From: Rhodocytophaga aerolata
GTDB lineage: Bacteria > Bacteroidota > Bacteroidia > Cytophagales > 172606-1
Assembly: GCF_030503435.1 (NCBI RefSeq)
Contig: NZ_JAUKPO010000018.1
Location: 1-64,000 of the forward strand
DNA: 64,000 nucleotides
Reading direction: 5' to 3'
Shown here: positions 45,179 to 53,868 of the stretch, in pieces
Layout: every line of letters begins with the position of its first letter
How positions within the stretch are numbered: the first letter of the stretch is position 1
Notes under the pieces: generated by a model
The model's database searches: none
Told to the model about the DNA's origin: nothing
Seen by the model: only the letters and a program-made list of their open reading frames with translations
Program-made: the position numbers and the translations under genes

Positions 45179-45224
45179 TTTGCAACCAAGTAGTTGCAAA
45201 TATACGCAACTACTTGGTTGCAAA
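45179..45224 (-). promoter_or_regulatory. Palindromic operator overlapping the ArsR-AHSA1 promoter
   Basis: Two perfect 19-base arms: TTTGCAACCAAGTAGTTGC at 45179-45197 and its complement at 45206-45224, with eight bases between them. In the centre, on the minus strand, TATATTTG (45197-45204) is an exact -7 box. The palindrome therefore blocks the promoter when a repressor binds. It lies 17-62 bases upstream of the repressor's ATG. Each arm contains a smaller near-palindrome CAAC...GTTG. Confidence 0.9.
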
Positions 45225-45477
45225 AAATATTTTTCACTATTTATTTAATATTTCACTCTCCTAGTCAGGTAGAACACCAATAATGGATCAACAAAAAACA
45301 CTTATATAATTTATTACTTTCCTTACCATATAGGATTTTCAGGTTTGTTTTTAGCCATCCGAAGCTGCATAATAATAAGTAAAAAATTGCCGCAAATGCC
45401 CTGCAAGAATGCCTTAATCACACACGATAAAAATCTTCTGTATACACGTACTTTGTACTAATCAAACACACAAAGCT

Positions 45478-45918
45478 ATGACCTCACGTAATATCACCAA
45501 AGGTATTTTTTGGACCACTACCACCCTCCTCTTTCTATTTGAAGGAGTAATGCCTGCCCTTACCTCTCATACAGAAGTAGCAGTAGAAGGTATCAGGCAC
45601 CTAGGCTATCCGGATTACTTCCGGGTTCTGTTAACTGTTTTTAAGGTGGCAGGCGCCCTTGCATTACTGATGCCCTTTGTTAAAGGACGGGTGAAGGAAT
45701 GGGCCTATGCAGGTTTCGCCTTCACGTTTATCAGTGCCATTGTTAGCCACTGGATGGTAGATGGATTGCATGTACAAACCTTTTTCCCGCTATTCATTTT
45801 AGCTATTCTGATCACCTCCTATCTATCGTACCATAAACTCCTGAAACAGAAACATCCGGTGACTACATCTGCCCAGTCACTGCCGTATACCAATCCAAGG
45901 CTTGTATCTTCTCATTAA
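45478..45918 (+). CDS. DoxX-like membrane protein
   Basis: A 146-residue protein with four membrane segments, DoxX/DoxX-like family: FWTTTTLLFLFEGVMPALTS, then HLGYPDYFRVLLTVFKVAG, a third segment with AYAGFAFTFISAIVSHWM and a fourth with FPLFILAILIT. It diverges from the ArsR operon with 240 bases to the operator. A TACTTTG close to a -7 box lies about 30 bases upstream. Function unknown; often found with oxidative stress genes. Confidence 0.85.
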   Translation: MTSRNITKGIFWTTTTLLFLFEGVMPALTSHTEVAVEGIRHLGYPDYFRVLLTVFKVAGALALLMPFVKGRVKEWAYAGFAFTFISAIVSHWMVDGLHVQTFFPLFILAILITSYLSYHKLLKQKHPVTTSAQSLPYTNPRLVSSH

Positions 45919-46042
45919 TTCTACGCTGGTTTCTTGCTTTCGTAACCTACTAATTTGCTAGACGGAAGAAATGGCCTTATTGCAGAGTGCACGCCATGAA
46001 AAAGGTTTTAAAAGAGGCCGGAAAACCGCCTACCCACTACCT

Positions 46043-46531
46043 ATGAAAAATTTATTGCTTACACAATTTGATCTACACCACCGCTTGTATATGAATGTGC
46101 TGGATGGTTATTCCGATGAAGAAACAAACAAGCGGCTGCAGGGCCATCCGCAAATAAATCATGTAAAGTATCTGGCTGGCCACCTGTTGAATTCACAATA
46201 TGGCCTGGCTTCCATGGCAGGTATGCATCCGGAAATTAAGTGGAATGATTTATTTGCCGTTATGGGCCAGTCGAAAGCCAAAGATAATTTTCCATATCCT
46301 ACGATTGAAGAAATTAAAGCTGAATGGAATGGCCTGTACCAACCGTTAAGAGAATGCCTCAAAAAGTTAACACCGGATGGGCTGGCACAAAAACCAGTGG
46401 CTCCTTTTGATGAAGTAGCTTCCTCTTGTGGGGAATTGTGGGCCTTTATTAATCACCATATGGCCTATCATATCGGTCAGATTGCCCTGCTGCGTAAAGG
46501 ATTCGGAAAGAGCCCCATGAGTTACGAGTAG
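46043..46531 (+). CDS. DinB-superfamily protein
   Basis: A 162-residue four-helix-bundle protein of the DinB/YfiT-like fold, from the ATG at 46043 (MKNLLLTQFDLHHRLYMNVL). An earlier in-frame start at 45971 would add 24 non-family residues. Metal ligands: His in the VKYLAGHLL helix and HHMAYHIGQIALLRK at the C-terminus, giving the usual three-histidine site. Such proteins are probable thiol- or metal-dependent transferases. Nothing links it to the neighbours. Confidence 0.8.
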   Translation: MKNLLLTQFDLHHRLYMNVLDGYSDEETNKRLQGHPQINHVKYLAGHLLNSQYGLASMAGMHPEIKWNDLFAVMGQSKAKDNFPYPTIEEIKAEWNGLYQPLRECLKKLTPDGLAQKPVAPFDEVASSCGELWAFINHHMAYHIGQIALLRKGFGKSPMSYE

Positions 46532-46758
46532 ATGCGTCTATAAAAGCTGCAGGAATTTGGTATACGGCTATTTTGAAAAATAAGTGGGAAGGAAAGAACG
46601 TATCTTCCCTTTCCGCTTTGTTTTTTCTAGCTAACACTAATAGGTTTGTCCGTTTTCAAATAGAGTAGTTCAATCGTTACCAGGTGTTTTCAACAATTAT
46701 TCAAAGGAAAAATCAGTAGGGTATACAGGTGGCTAAATTTCAGTGTTAAAAACAGGTA

Positions 46759-47484
46759 TCACGCCGGATTAGTTTTCAGGGTAACTTCATAGATATACCC
46801 ATTCGTATACCAGGTATCTCCCTGCTTGAACACTCGTATAATTCCTTGTTCATTCAATGTTAGATAATAGGCTAAGTTTTGCTGTACAAATTCTTTAGCT
46901 GGCAACTGCGCAAGGGCTAGTAGTTTAACATTGTATGAGCTAATGGCTGTTTGCAGTACCTGATGATAGTCTGTTAATGTATGTACTGGTAGATAGAGTC
47001 TGCTTTTGGCATGCATATACGTTTTTGCTTTATCTAACAGTTCTAAGATAAACCGGTTTCCACTTTCTCCACCATCAAAGGTATCTGCTAACTGTTGGCC
47101 TAGCTGGTGGGCGTATACTGGCGGAACAATTTCATTGGGTAAATTAGCTATAATAACCTCAAAGGGCCCATCAAAATCTCCAAACAAAGAACCAAGTCTT
47201 ACCTCTACCGGTACTCCATTCAATTGCGCATTCCGCCGGGCTAGTTCAACGGCTGGCACTTCTATATCTGTAGCCGAGACAATAGCTCCTTTTTTTGCCG
47301 CGTAAATAGCCAGTACCCCTGAACCTGTACCAATATCGATGACCCGTTCCTGAGGGTAAATGCCGAGTGTATTCGCATAAAAAGACCCGTTGGGGGAAGG
47401 AGCAAACACAAATTGATTCAGCTCAAGTGTTATATTCTGCTCTTGAACTGTTACGTGACGTATTTCATTCTCTTGAGCAAACAT
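46759..47484 (-). CDS. Class I SAM-dependent methyltransferase
   Basis: A 241-residue methyltransferase from the ATG at 47484 (MFAQENEIRH); the frame also allows a TTG at 47538. Motif I is VIDIGTGSGVLAIYA, followed by SATDIE (acidic residue for SAM ribose) and IIANLPNE, resembling the N-P-P motif of the HemK/RlmA-like N-methyltransferases with Leu in place of one Pro. The C-terminal third is beta-rich and not family-typical. No signal peptide; a soluble enzyme, substrate unknown. Its start is 122 bases after the SGNH gene on the same strand. Confidence 0.85.
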   Translation of the reverse strand: MFAQENEIRHVTVQEQNITLELNQFVFAPSPNGSFYANTLGIYPQERVIDIGTGSGVLAIYAAKKGAIVSATDIEVPAVELARRNAQLNGVPVEVRLGSLFGDFDGPFEVIIANLPNEIVPPVYAHQLGQQLADTFDGGESGNRFILELLDKAKTYMHAKSRLYLPVHTLTDYHQVLQTAISSYNVKLLALAQLPAKEFVQQNLAYYLTLNEQGIIRVFKQGDTWYTNGYIYEVTLKTNPA

Positions 47485-47606
47485 TGACTTTCCTTTTACA
47501 AGTTGTGGGTACAAGTGTTGCGATGCTATACTTTCCAAAGGGATGAGGTTGCTGCCAGCTACCTTATTGCAGTTTGGTATGGCCCAGCTCTCCGTAGGGA
47601 GAAAGT

Positions 47607-49427
47607 TTATTTTTTACGTTTTCCGGTTTGTTGTGCTGGTTTCATAGGTGAACTAAGCTTTTCGGCCAGTTTGCGGTACCCTTCCGCATTCGGGTGTAAG
47701 CCATCTGTAAAGAGTGTTTCATCAATTTTGCCTTCTGATGTCAGCAGCACCCTGCCAGGCTCAGCATACGTTACATTTAACTCCCCAGATGCCTGGGCAA
47801 TGCCTTCATTCAGGCGGGAAATCCGTTGCTCTTCTTGGCGGCGAGGAAGTATCCCTAGTAACAAAATAGCTGCCTTTGGCTGGCGGATTTTAATGGCTTG
47901 TACCAACCATTTCAGTCCTTCGACTATTTCTCTATCTGAATTGAGGTGCAAATTATTTGTACCCATCAGAATAATAACCTGGTTGGCTGTGTACCCGTCT
48001 AGTTCCTCATGATACACCCGCCACAGTACATTTTCAATCCGGTCCCAACCATAGCCTAAATTCTGCGTTTTTGAGGAGGCAAACAAGCTATTCCACGAAT
48101 CTTTTCCCCGGCTGATAGGTGCTTCCGGTTGTCCTGCCCAGTAATGAGTAATAGAGTTTCCTATAAATATAATTTCAGGTGGGCTAGTTTTAGTCAGGGC
48201 TAGTATGTCCCTGTGCCTGGTTTCCCAATCATAAATCTTAGCATCTCTCGATTGAGTGCAAGGCTGCATAGTCGTATAGGTGCCGATGGGTTCTTGTAAA
48301 ATAACCCGGATTCTCTTTTCGTAAGCATCGGCATACTGTTGCATGCCTAAATCCGAGGGATGTGTACCATCCACCATAGCATCCAGACTCAGATTAATTT
48401 CTGACTGGGGAAGCAAATAGAGTTGCTCTACGGATTCCATCTTCAACTGGGCGAAGGCCTCCCGCATCAGCGCATTTACCTCCTGATATAGTTTGCGTCT
48501 TTCCGGATTAATTAGTCCTTCTGTATAACCGGCGTGTTCCACTAACAGGATGGACGTAGTTGGGCGTTTTTGCCGCAGTATTTTCACCGATTCTATGATG
48601 CGTTGCTTTATTTCCTGAGGAGAAATTCCTACGCTAGCCACTAAATTGGGTAAGCAATCCAGTATGTATAGTTTAGCGTCAATATGTGCTAGCAAGCTTA
48701 CTACTTCTTTTTCTAACCGGCCATTGCCCGAAAAGCCCAGGTTAATCAGGGGACGGTCCAGTTTACGGCCGACAATAGCCGGCCAGGCCATACCCGGCCT
48801 GGAAGCACAGGCACCCTGGGCAATAGAAGTTCCATACACTACAATTGGTTTATCTACCCGCACTGGCAGTGGGGTAAAACTTGCACCTTGCGGCACCCCT
48901 ATTTGCATCCACTTCACAGAATTATACAATGGCAGGTATAGCCGGTATTCGCGTCCTTTTGGGTGGTAGGTATCATTGGGTTGCAGGCCGGTAAAACTGT
49001 ATTGAATAGTATCGCCGAATGTATATTTTCCGGCACACCAAAGATAGCCTCCATCACTGGAAACTGCATATAAATCCACTCCACTTACGCCAGTAGCCGG
49101 CATATGTGGTAACGCATGTTTCCCCTCCACCATATACTTTATAATTACCTGGTCGGTACTGGCCCGGAACCGGATAAGCAGCCCAGCCGACTGGCGCGAC
49201 AAATTCCATACTTCTTTTCTGACAGTTTGCTGGGCTGATGCTGGGAGCCGGTCGTAAGGATGTTCTAGTTGGTTAGGCCAGGCTTGCCCTTCAATTACCG
49301 GAAAATCGTGTTGAGCAGGGTTCCACCACACATAGTTTGCAGGAGCCTGAGAAAAGGCAGCCAGGCTTTGCAGAAAGGTGGCCAGCAATAAAAGCGTTTT
49401 CTGTATAGATCGGGAGTAAGTGAACAT
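47607..49427 (-). CDS. Exported protein with two SGNH hydrolase domains
   Basis: A 606-residue protein from the ATG at 49427, with a signal peptide over residues 8-26 (LLLLATFLQSLAAFS). The first part (about 30-180) is a beta-sandwich with VWNLSRQSAGLLIRF. SGNH domain 1 has IVVYGTSIAQGAC, LGFSGNGRLE and VDGTHPSDLGM. SGNH domain 2 has IIFIGNSITHYWAG, LGYGWDRIENVLWRVYH, LMGTNNLH and TDGLHPNAEGY. Both carry a complete Ser/Asp/His set, so it may be bifunctional. Domain 2 resembles platelet-activating-factor acetylhydrolase beta subunits. It likely deacetylates polysaccharide. Confidence 0.88.
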   Translation of the reverse strand: MFTYSRSIQKTLLLLATFLQSLAAFSQAPANYVWWNPAQHDFPVIEGQAWPNQLEHPYDRLPASAQQTVRKEVWNLSRQSAGLLIRFRASTDQVIIKYMVEGKHALPHMPATGVSGVDLYAVSSDGGYLWCAGKYTFGDTIQYSFTGLQPNDTYHPKGREYRLYLPLYNSVKWMQIGVPQGASFTPLPVRVDKPIVVYGTSIAQGACASRPGMAWPAIVGRKLDRPLINLGFSGNGRLEKEVVSLLAHIDAKLYILDCLPNLVASVGISPQEIKQRIIESVKILRQKRPTTSILLVEHAGYTEGLINPERRKLYQEVNALMREAFAQLKMESVEQLYLLPQSEINLSLDAMVDGTHPSDLGMQQYADAYEKRIRVILQEPIGTYTTMQPCTQSRDAKIYDWETRHRDILALTKTSPPEIIFIGNSITHYWAGQPEAPISRGKDSWNSLFASSKTQNLGYGWDRIENVLWRVYHEELDGYTANQVIILMGTNNLHLNSDREIVEGLKWLVQAIKIRQPKAAILLLGILPRRQEEQRISRLNEGIAQASGELNVTYAEPGRVLLTSEGKIDETLFTDGLHPNAEGYRKLAEKLSSPMKPAQQTGKRKK

Positions 49428-49653
49428 GTGATGCCAATTTACTCCAAAGTAAAGGGATACTGCCGGATTAGCAAATAGCAAGTTAGTTAAAAGATGCGTC
49501 CAATGAATCTTCTCTTTTTATTCTTGCTGATTACAAAAATCAAATCTGTGCAATAAGCCTTAAAACTGACTAGTAGTAGTTGAAAGGATTAGCTTCTACT
49601 AGCGAATAGTTGAACTGAGCTAGTAACCCGTCTATTGATAGGCTGCGCGTTTA

Positions 49654-51975
49654 CTAACCGGCGGCTTTATTGGGAAGATGAATGCTAAAACTGGTGCCTT
49701 TGTTAATTTTACTTTCCAGGGTAATGCTGCCTTGCAAAACCGTAACAGCTTGTTTTACGATATACAGCCCCAAGCCCGAACCTTCCGACTGGTCGGTAGC
49801 CCGGAAAAACATACTAAATATACGATCCTGGTAAGCCTGCTCTATGCCTACTCCGTTATCGGTAAACACAATTTCTGCCTGACCCGGCGAAAGGGTGATA
49901 TGAATGTGTAAATAACTGTCGGGTTTGGCAAAGTCCTGATACTTAATGGCATTAGAAATGAGGTTGGAGAAAATGATTTTCAAGCGGAACGGATCTGAAT
50001 TAATGTTTTCTCCGGTAATCTGGGTAGCAATTTGCAGCCGGTCGAAATGTTTCAGGCTTGCCAGTTCCTGTAAACATTCTTCCATCAAAGCCGGAAAGTG
50101 AATACTAGCTGATCGAACTGGTGTTCTGGTGTTGCGGGAATAGTCCAGCATCGATTTAATAAAGGTATCTAACTTCTGTACTCTTCCTTCAATTAAATCC
50201 ACATACTGCATTTTGGTGCTTTCTTCGGCTTCCCCCCGGATAATGGTCACTAATCCCAAAATAGTTGTCAGCGGAGCCCTCAGATCATGAGATGTTTTGT
50301 AAACGAACTGGTCTAATTCAAAATTTTTCTCATGCAGTTCGGCCAGGGTATTTTCCAGCATTTTCTGCGTTTGCTTTTGCTCTTCAATGTCGGTACCTAC
50401 CCCAAACCACTCCAGCAGGTTGCCTTCTGAGTCAAATACGGGCACAGTTCGCCCCAAATGCCAGCGGTACGTACCATCTTCCCTTTGCAAGCGGTATTGT
50501 GCTTGCCAGATTGATTGGCTCCGTTGTGCCTCCTGCCAACTGCTATATACAGCTGGCCTATCTTCGGGGTGGATAAGCTCGTAGGTGTTTACTTTTTCTC
50601 CTACCGGGATTCCACAGTAAGAATACCAGTGAGAGTTGTAGTAAGTAGTGTTTCCTTGTACATCCGTTGTCCAGGCCATGGCTGGAATCCCTTCTAAAAT
50701 ACTCCTTATCCGGGAGCGGCTTTCTTCGATTTTTTTCCGGGCGTTTACCTGTTCACTCACATCATGGCCAAAAATCAGCACACCGTTCCTGCCGCCCGTC
50801 TTGTTGCGTATCGCCTGAAACAGCAAATTATGATAGGCATCGGGTGGGCCTTGCCGCCCGGTAAGCTGGATAGGCATTTCAATAATTGCCCTTGTTTCCC
50901 CAGTCTGGTATACCTGTTGAATCATTTCAAAGAAATACCCGGCTGGCAAGCCTTCCAGGCAATTTGCCAGGGGAACCCCTACCTGTAGAATATTACCTAA
51001 GAGTTTTTCCAGATGCGGGTTAAAAAATTCGACTATGTGCTCAGGGCCCCTGACAATTGCAATAGGACTGGGAATAGCCATCAGCAGTGAATAAAAATAG
51101 TTCAACTGATCTTCCGTTTCCGTTTTGGCTTGTCTTACCTCTTCAATATCGGTACAGGTACCAAACCATTTGATGATTGTGCCATGCTTATCTTTGTAGG
51201 GGACGGCATCCACTTGAAACCAGCGGTAAACCCCATCGTGCCGGAGCAAGCGGTGTTGGATTTGGTAATTAATACCCTGTTGAACAGACGTATACCAGGT
51301 CTGTAAGGTGAGTTCTCTATCCAATGGGTGAATAGCCTTTGTCCATCCATCGCCTACTATCTGCTTCATCGCTGACCCAGTATATTGTAGCCACTGCTTA
51401 TTTACGAAATCGGCATGTCCATCTGGTTGCGTACTAAAGACCAGGGAAGGGATTTCATCCAGTAAAAACGCATACTCGTTTGATAACTCTTCCCGGGCAA
51501 GTTCAGATTCTTTTTGCTTGGAAACATCCTGCAAGGTGCCTATCATACGCACTGGTTTGTTCTGGGCAGCATATACGATATACCCCCGCTCCAGCACATA
51601 CGCATAGGAACCATCTTTTCGGCGGAAGCGGTATTGCTCTACCCACTGCGTACCGCCTTGTTGAAATAGTGCCTGCAGACTTTCCTGAACTCTTTCATAA
51701 TCTTGCGGATGCAGGTGAGCAGACCAGAAATGAATGGTATGCTCAATGGCTTGTTGCTCACAGCCAATCAGGTGAAGAAAGCCTTCATTCCAGGAGAGAT
51801 ACCCCGACAGCAAATCCCACTCATATACGGCATCATTGGTTGCCTGCAGGATCAATTCTGTCCGCTCTTTTGCCAGAGCCAAGGCTTGTTTTAAGTGAAG
51901 AACTTCCTGTATAAGATCTTCCCGGCTAAGGTCCTCCAGCGAATGGCTGGATGAACTATCTTCTTGGAAAAGCAT
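49654..51975 (-). CDS. Multi-PAS sensor histidine kinase, soluble
   Basis: A 773-residue cytoplasmic kinase from the ATG at 51975 (MLFQEDSSSSH); the frame begins 50 codons earlier but that stretch looks non-coding. A leading coiled coil (about 20-50) is followed by four PAS domains (about 50-170, 175-300, 305-425 and 430-550), each with an FYLWEG-like or HP-x-D motif such as HPQDY, HPLDR and HPEDR. H563 lies in YKTSHDLRAPL, and the HATPase domain has NLISNAIKYQ and GSGLGLYIV. No membrane segment, so it senses an internal signal. No cognate regulator is adjacent. Confidence 0.92.
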   Translation of the reverse strand: MLFQEDSSSSHSLEDLSREDLIQEVLHLKQALALAKERTELILQATNDAVYEWDLLSGYLSWNEGFLHLIGCEQQAIEHTIHFWSAHLHPQDYERVQESLQALFQQGGTQWVEQYRFRRKDGSYAYVLERGYIVYAAQNKPVRMIGTLQDVSKQKESELAREELSNEYAFLLDEIPSLVFSTQPDGHADFVNKQWLQYTGSAMKQIVGDGWTKAIHPLDRELTLQTWYTSVQQGINYQIQHRLLRHDGVYRWFQVDAVPYKDKHGTIIKWFGTCTDIEEVRQAKTETEDQLNYFYSLLMAIPSPIAIVRGPEHIVEFFNPHLEKLLGNILQVGVPLANCLEGLPAGYFFEMIQQVYQTGETRAIIEMPIQLTGRQGPPDAYHNLLFQAIRNKTGGRNGVLIFGHDVSEQVNARKKIEESRSRIRSILEGIPAMAWTTDVQGNTTYYNSHWYSYCGIPVGEKVNTYELIHPEDRPAVYSSWQEAQRSQSIWQAQYRLQREDGTYRWHLGRTVPVFDSEGNLLEWFGVGTDIEEQKQTQKMLENTLAELHEKNFELDQFVYKTSHDLRAPLTTILGLVTIIRGEAEESTKMQYVDLIEGRVQKLDTFIKSMLDYSRNTRTPVRSASIHFPALMEECLQELASLKHFDRLQIATQITGENINSDPFRLKIIFSNLISNAIKYQDFAKPDSYLHIHITLSPGQAEIVFTDNGVGIEQAYQDRIFSMFFRATDQSEGSGLGLYIVKQAVTVLQGSITLESKINKGTSFSIHLPNKAAG

Positions 51976-52498
51976 ATAGTGCGTTGTTAAAAGTTGTACT
52001 ACTAACGTAAACGTATCCTGGAAATGTATCCCACTTACTGGGAGAATTCCCTGTTGGTTTATACGGGTCTTACTGATTTTGTTTAGTAATCCGGTAGCTT
52101 TCATGCTTTCCGGCAGGTATACCATGATGGTGTGCTATATCCGGATCAGGTACCTAGCCACATCCTTGTACGTGCTCTCAAGCGGCAACTTTCCTTTGAA
52201 ATTCCGAGGAATACTTTCAATATACTGTTCCCTGGCAATGCCTTGTTTTCATCTTTGTGTACACCCAAAAAGTTGTAGATACTAGGCGTATCCAGCAACA
52301 CCCGATCCCCCACTTTATCAAAGCCTACTTATACGGGTATACAGAAAGGGAAAAAGCAGCAGACTCAAGGTATAGCTTACCTTTACTAGTTAAGAGTGAT
52401 TCTTTGCCAGTAACTGAATGCTACAAAAAGTTTGAGCCTAACGTACGTTCTTTTGTAAACTGATACACAGGAAAGTCAGCATGAGTACGTATTCCATG
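51976..52498. other. Intergenic region, 523 bp, with a possible gene remnant
   Basis: On the minus strand around 52135-52330, two frames give protein-like text: LLDTPSIYNFLGVHKDENKA, then after a shift AREQYIESIPRNFKGK and YKDVARYLIRI before a TAG at 52135-52137. Together these look like a frameshifted fragment of an unknown gene. No start or family recognised; the rest of the interval is plain. Confidence 0.35.
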
Positions 52499-53527
52499 CT
52501 AAAACCTGATAACCAGTTTACCGATTGTACTTCCTGACTCTAGCTGCTTATGGGCTTGTTTAAAATTGTCGGCTGTCAATCCTTCCAGCGTTTGTGTTAA
52601 GGTAGGTTGTAATACTCCCTGATCCAGCAAATCGGCTACCCGGTTCAAGATAATATGTTGCTCTATCATGTCTTCTGTTTGAAAGGTAGAACGGGTGAAC
52701 ATTAATTCCCAGGAAAAGCTCACACTTTTACTCTTCAATTTATTCAGCAACACAGGCGTTGGACTGCCAGTGATGGAAGCAATGTGGCCTTGTGGTTTAA
52801 TTAGTTCTGCCATGGCATCCCAGTACAAGTTGGTATCCACAAAGTCTACTATGTAGTCTACCTGCTGATACCCTGCTTTCCGGACCTCCTCTATCAGATT
52901 CCGGTGGTTGACTACTACATCGGCTCCCATTTTTTTACACCATTCAATGGTTTCAGAACGGGAAGCAGTAGCAATTACTTTCATACCTAGTAGTTTTTTG
53001 GCAAGTTGTATGGCTATGGAGCCTACCCCTCCTGCCCCACCAATAATCAGCAGTGTTTTATTTTGATCTCTTTCGGCGGATAAACGCATTCTGTCGAAGA
53101 AAATTTCCCAGGCAGTTAAGGCAGTTAAAGGGATGGCCGCGGCTTCTTCAATGGTTAATGAAACCGGTTTTTTGCCTACTATCCGCTCATCAATCACCTG
53201 ATAAGCTGCGTTGCTGCCTTGCTTGGTAATATCCCCTGCATAATAGACTTCATCTCCCTTATTAAATAAAGTTACGGCCTCACCAACGGCTTCTACTGTA
53301 CCTACAGCATCCCAACCAATAATTTTAGGTTGTGCTAACACTGTGTTTTTGGCTGAATTTTGCCTGATCTTATAATCAACCGGGTTTACGGAGATGGCTT
53401 TTACTTTCACCAATAATTCATGCCCGGATGGGGTGGGTTTTTCGGTTTCAACTTCTATAAAACTTTCTGGTTCCGAAATTGGGAGGGATGTTTTAAATCC
53501 GACAGCTTTCATTTTGTTATGTTCCAT
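52499..53527 (-). CDS. Zinc-type alcohol dehydrogenase-like / quinone oxidoreductase
   Basis: A 342-residue MDR-family enzyme from the ATG at 53527 (MEHNKMKAVGF); a TTG six codons earlier is in frame. The catalytic domain shows SVNPVDYKIRQ and IIGWDAVGTVEAVGE; the Rossmann domain has IIGGAGGVGSIAIQLAKK near 155-172 and VIATASRSETIEW. No structural zinc cysteine cluster is visible, so the annotation zinc-binding is by family name only. NAD(P)H-dependent reduction of quinones or enals is likely. It is monocistronic and divergent from the PAS kinase at 53869. Confidence 0.9.
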   Translation of the reverse strand: MEHNKMKAVGFKTSLPISEPESFIEVETEKPTPSGHELLVKVKAISVNPVDYKIRQNSAKNTVLAQPKIIGWDAVGTVEAVGEAVTLFNKGDEVYYAGDITKQGSNAAYQVIDERIVGKKPVSLTIEEAAAIPLTALTAWEIFFDRMRLSAERDQNKTLLIIGGAGGVGSIAIQLAKKLLGMKVIATASRSETIEWCKKMGADVVVNHRNLIEEVRKAGYQQVDYIVDFVDTNLYWDAMAELIKPQGHIASITGSPTPVLLNKLKSKSVSFSWELMFTRSTFQTEDMIEQHIILNRVADLLDQGVLQPTLTQTLEGLTADNFKQAHKQLESGSTIGKLVIRF

Positions 53528-53868
53528 TTGTGCTAATTCTGTCAATTAAATATACTTGGTACCTATAATTCTGTAAAGTAAGGAAAAAGGCTGTGTTCCT
53601 GAAATAAGTTGACCTGTTAAAATAAATGATTCCTACAAAAGCTCAACCAAGCGAACGGCCACAATCCCTTTTGTAGGGCAAGCAACGAAAAGAAACGGTA
53701 GCCTTTTGTTTGCTATTGGAGAGGAGAATGCAGCCTACTCCAACAATTAGCAAGTGATGTCGTAGAATAGATACCCTACTTACAGTTGGTGTACATGTAT
53801 ATGACTGATAGAGTAACGTGTATTGCGTTATATAATTTTTAGCTTCTATTTTTTATCGACCTTTACCA
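53528..53868. other. Divergent intergenic region, 341 bp
   Basis: Holds the promoters of the dehydrogenase and the PAS kinase. A TATAATTTTT near 53834 is only a loose match to the -7 box. No other gene seen. Confidence 0.4.
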
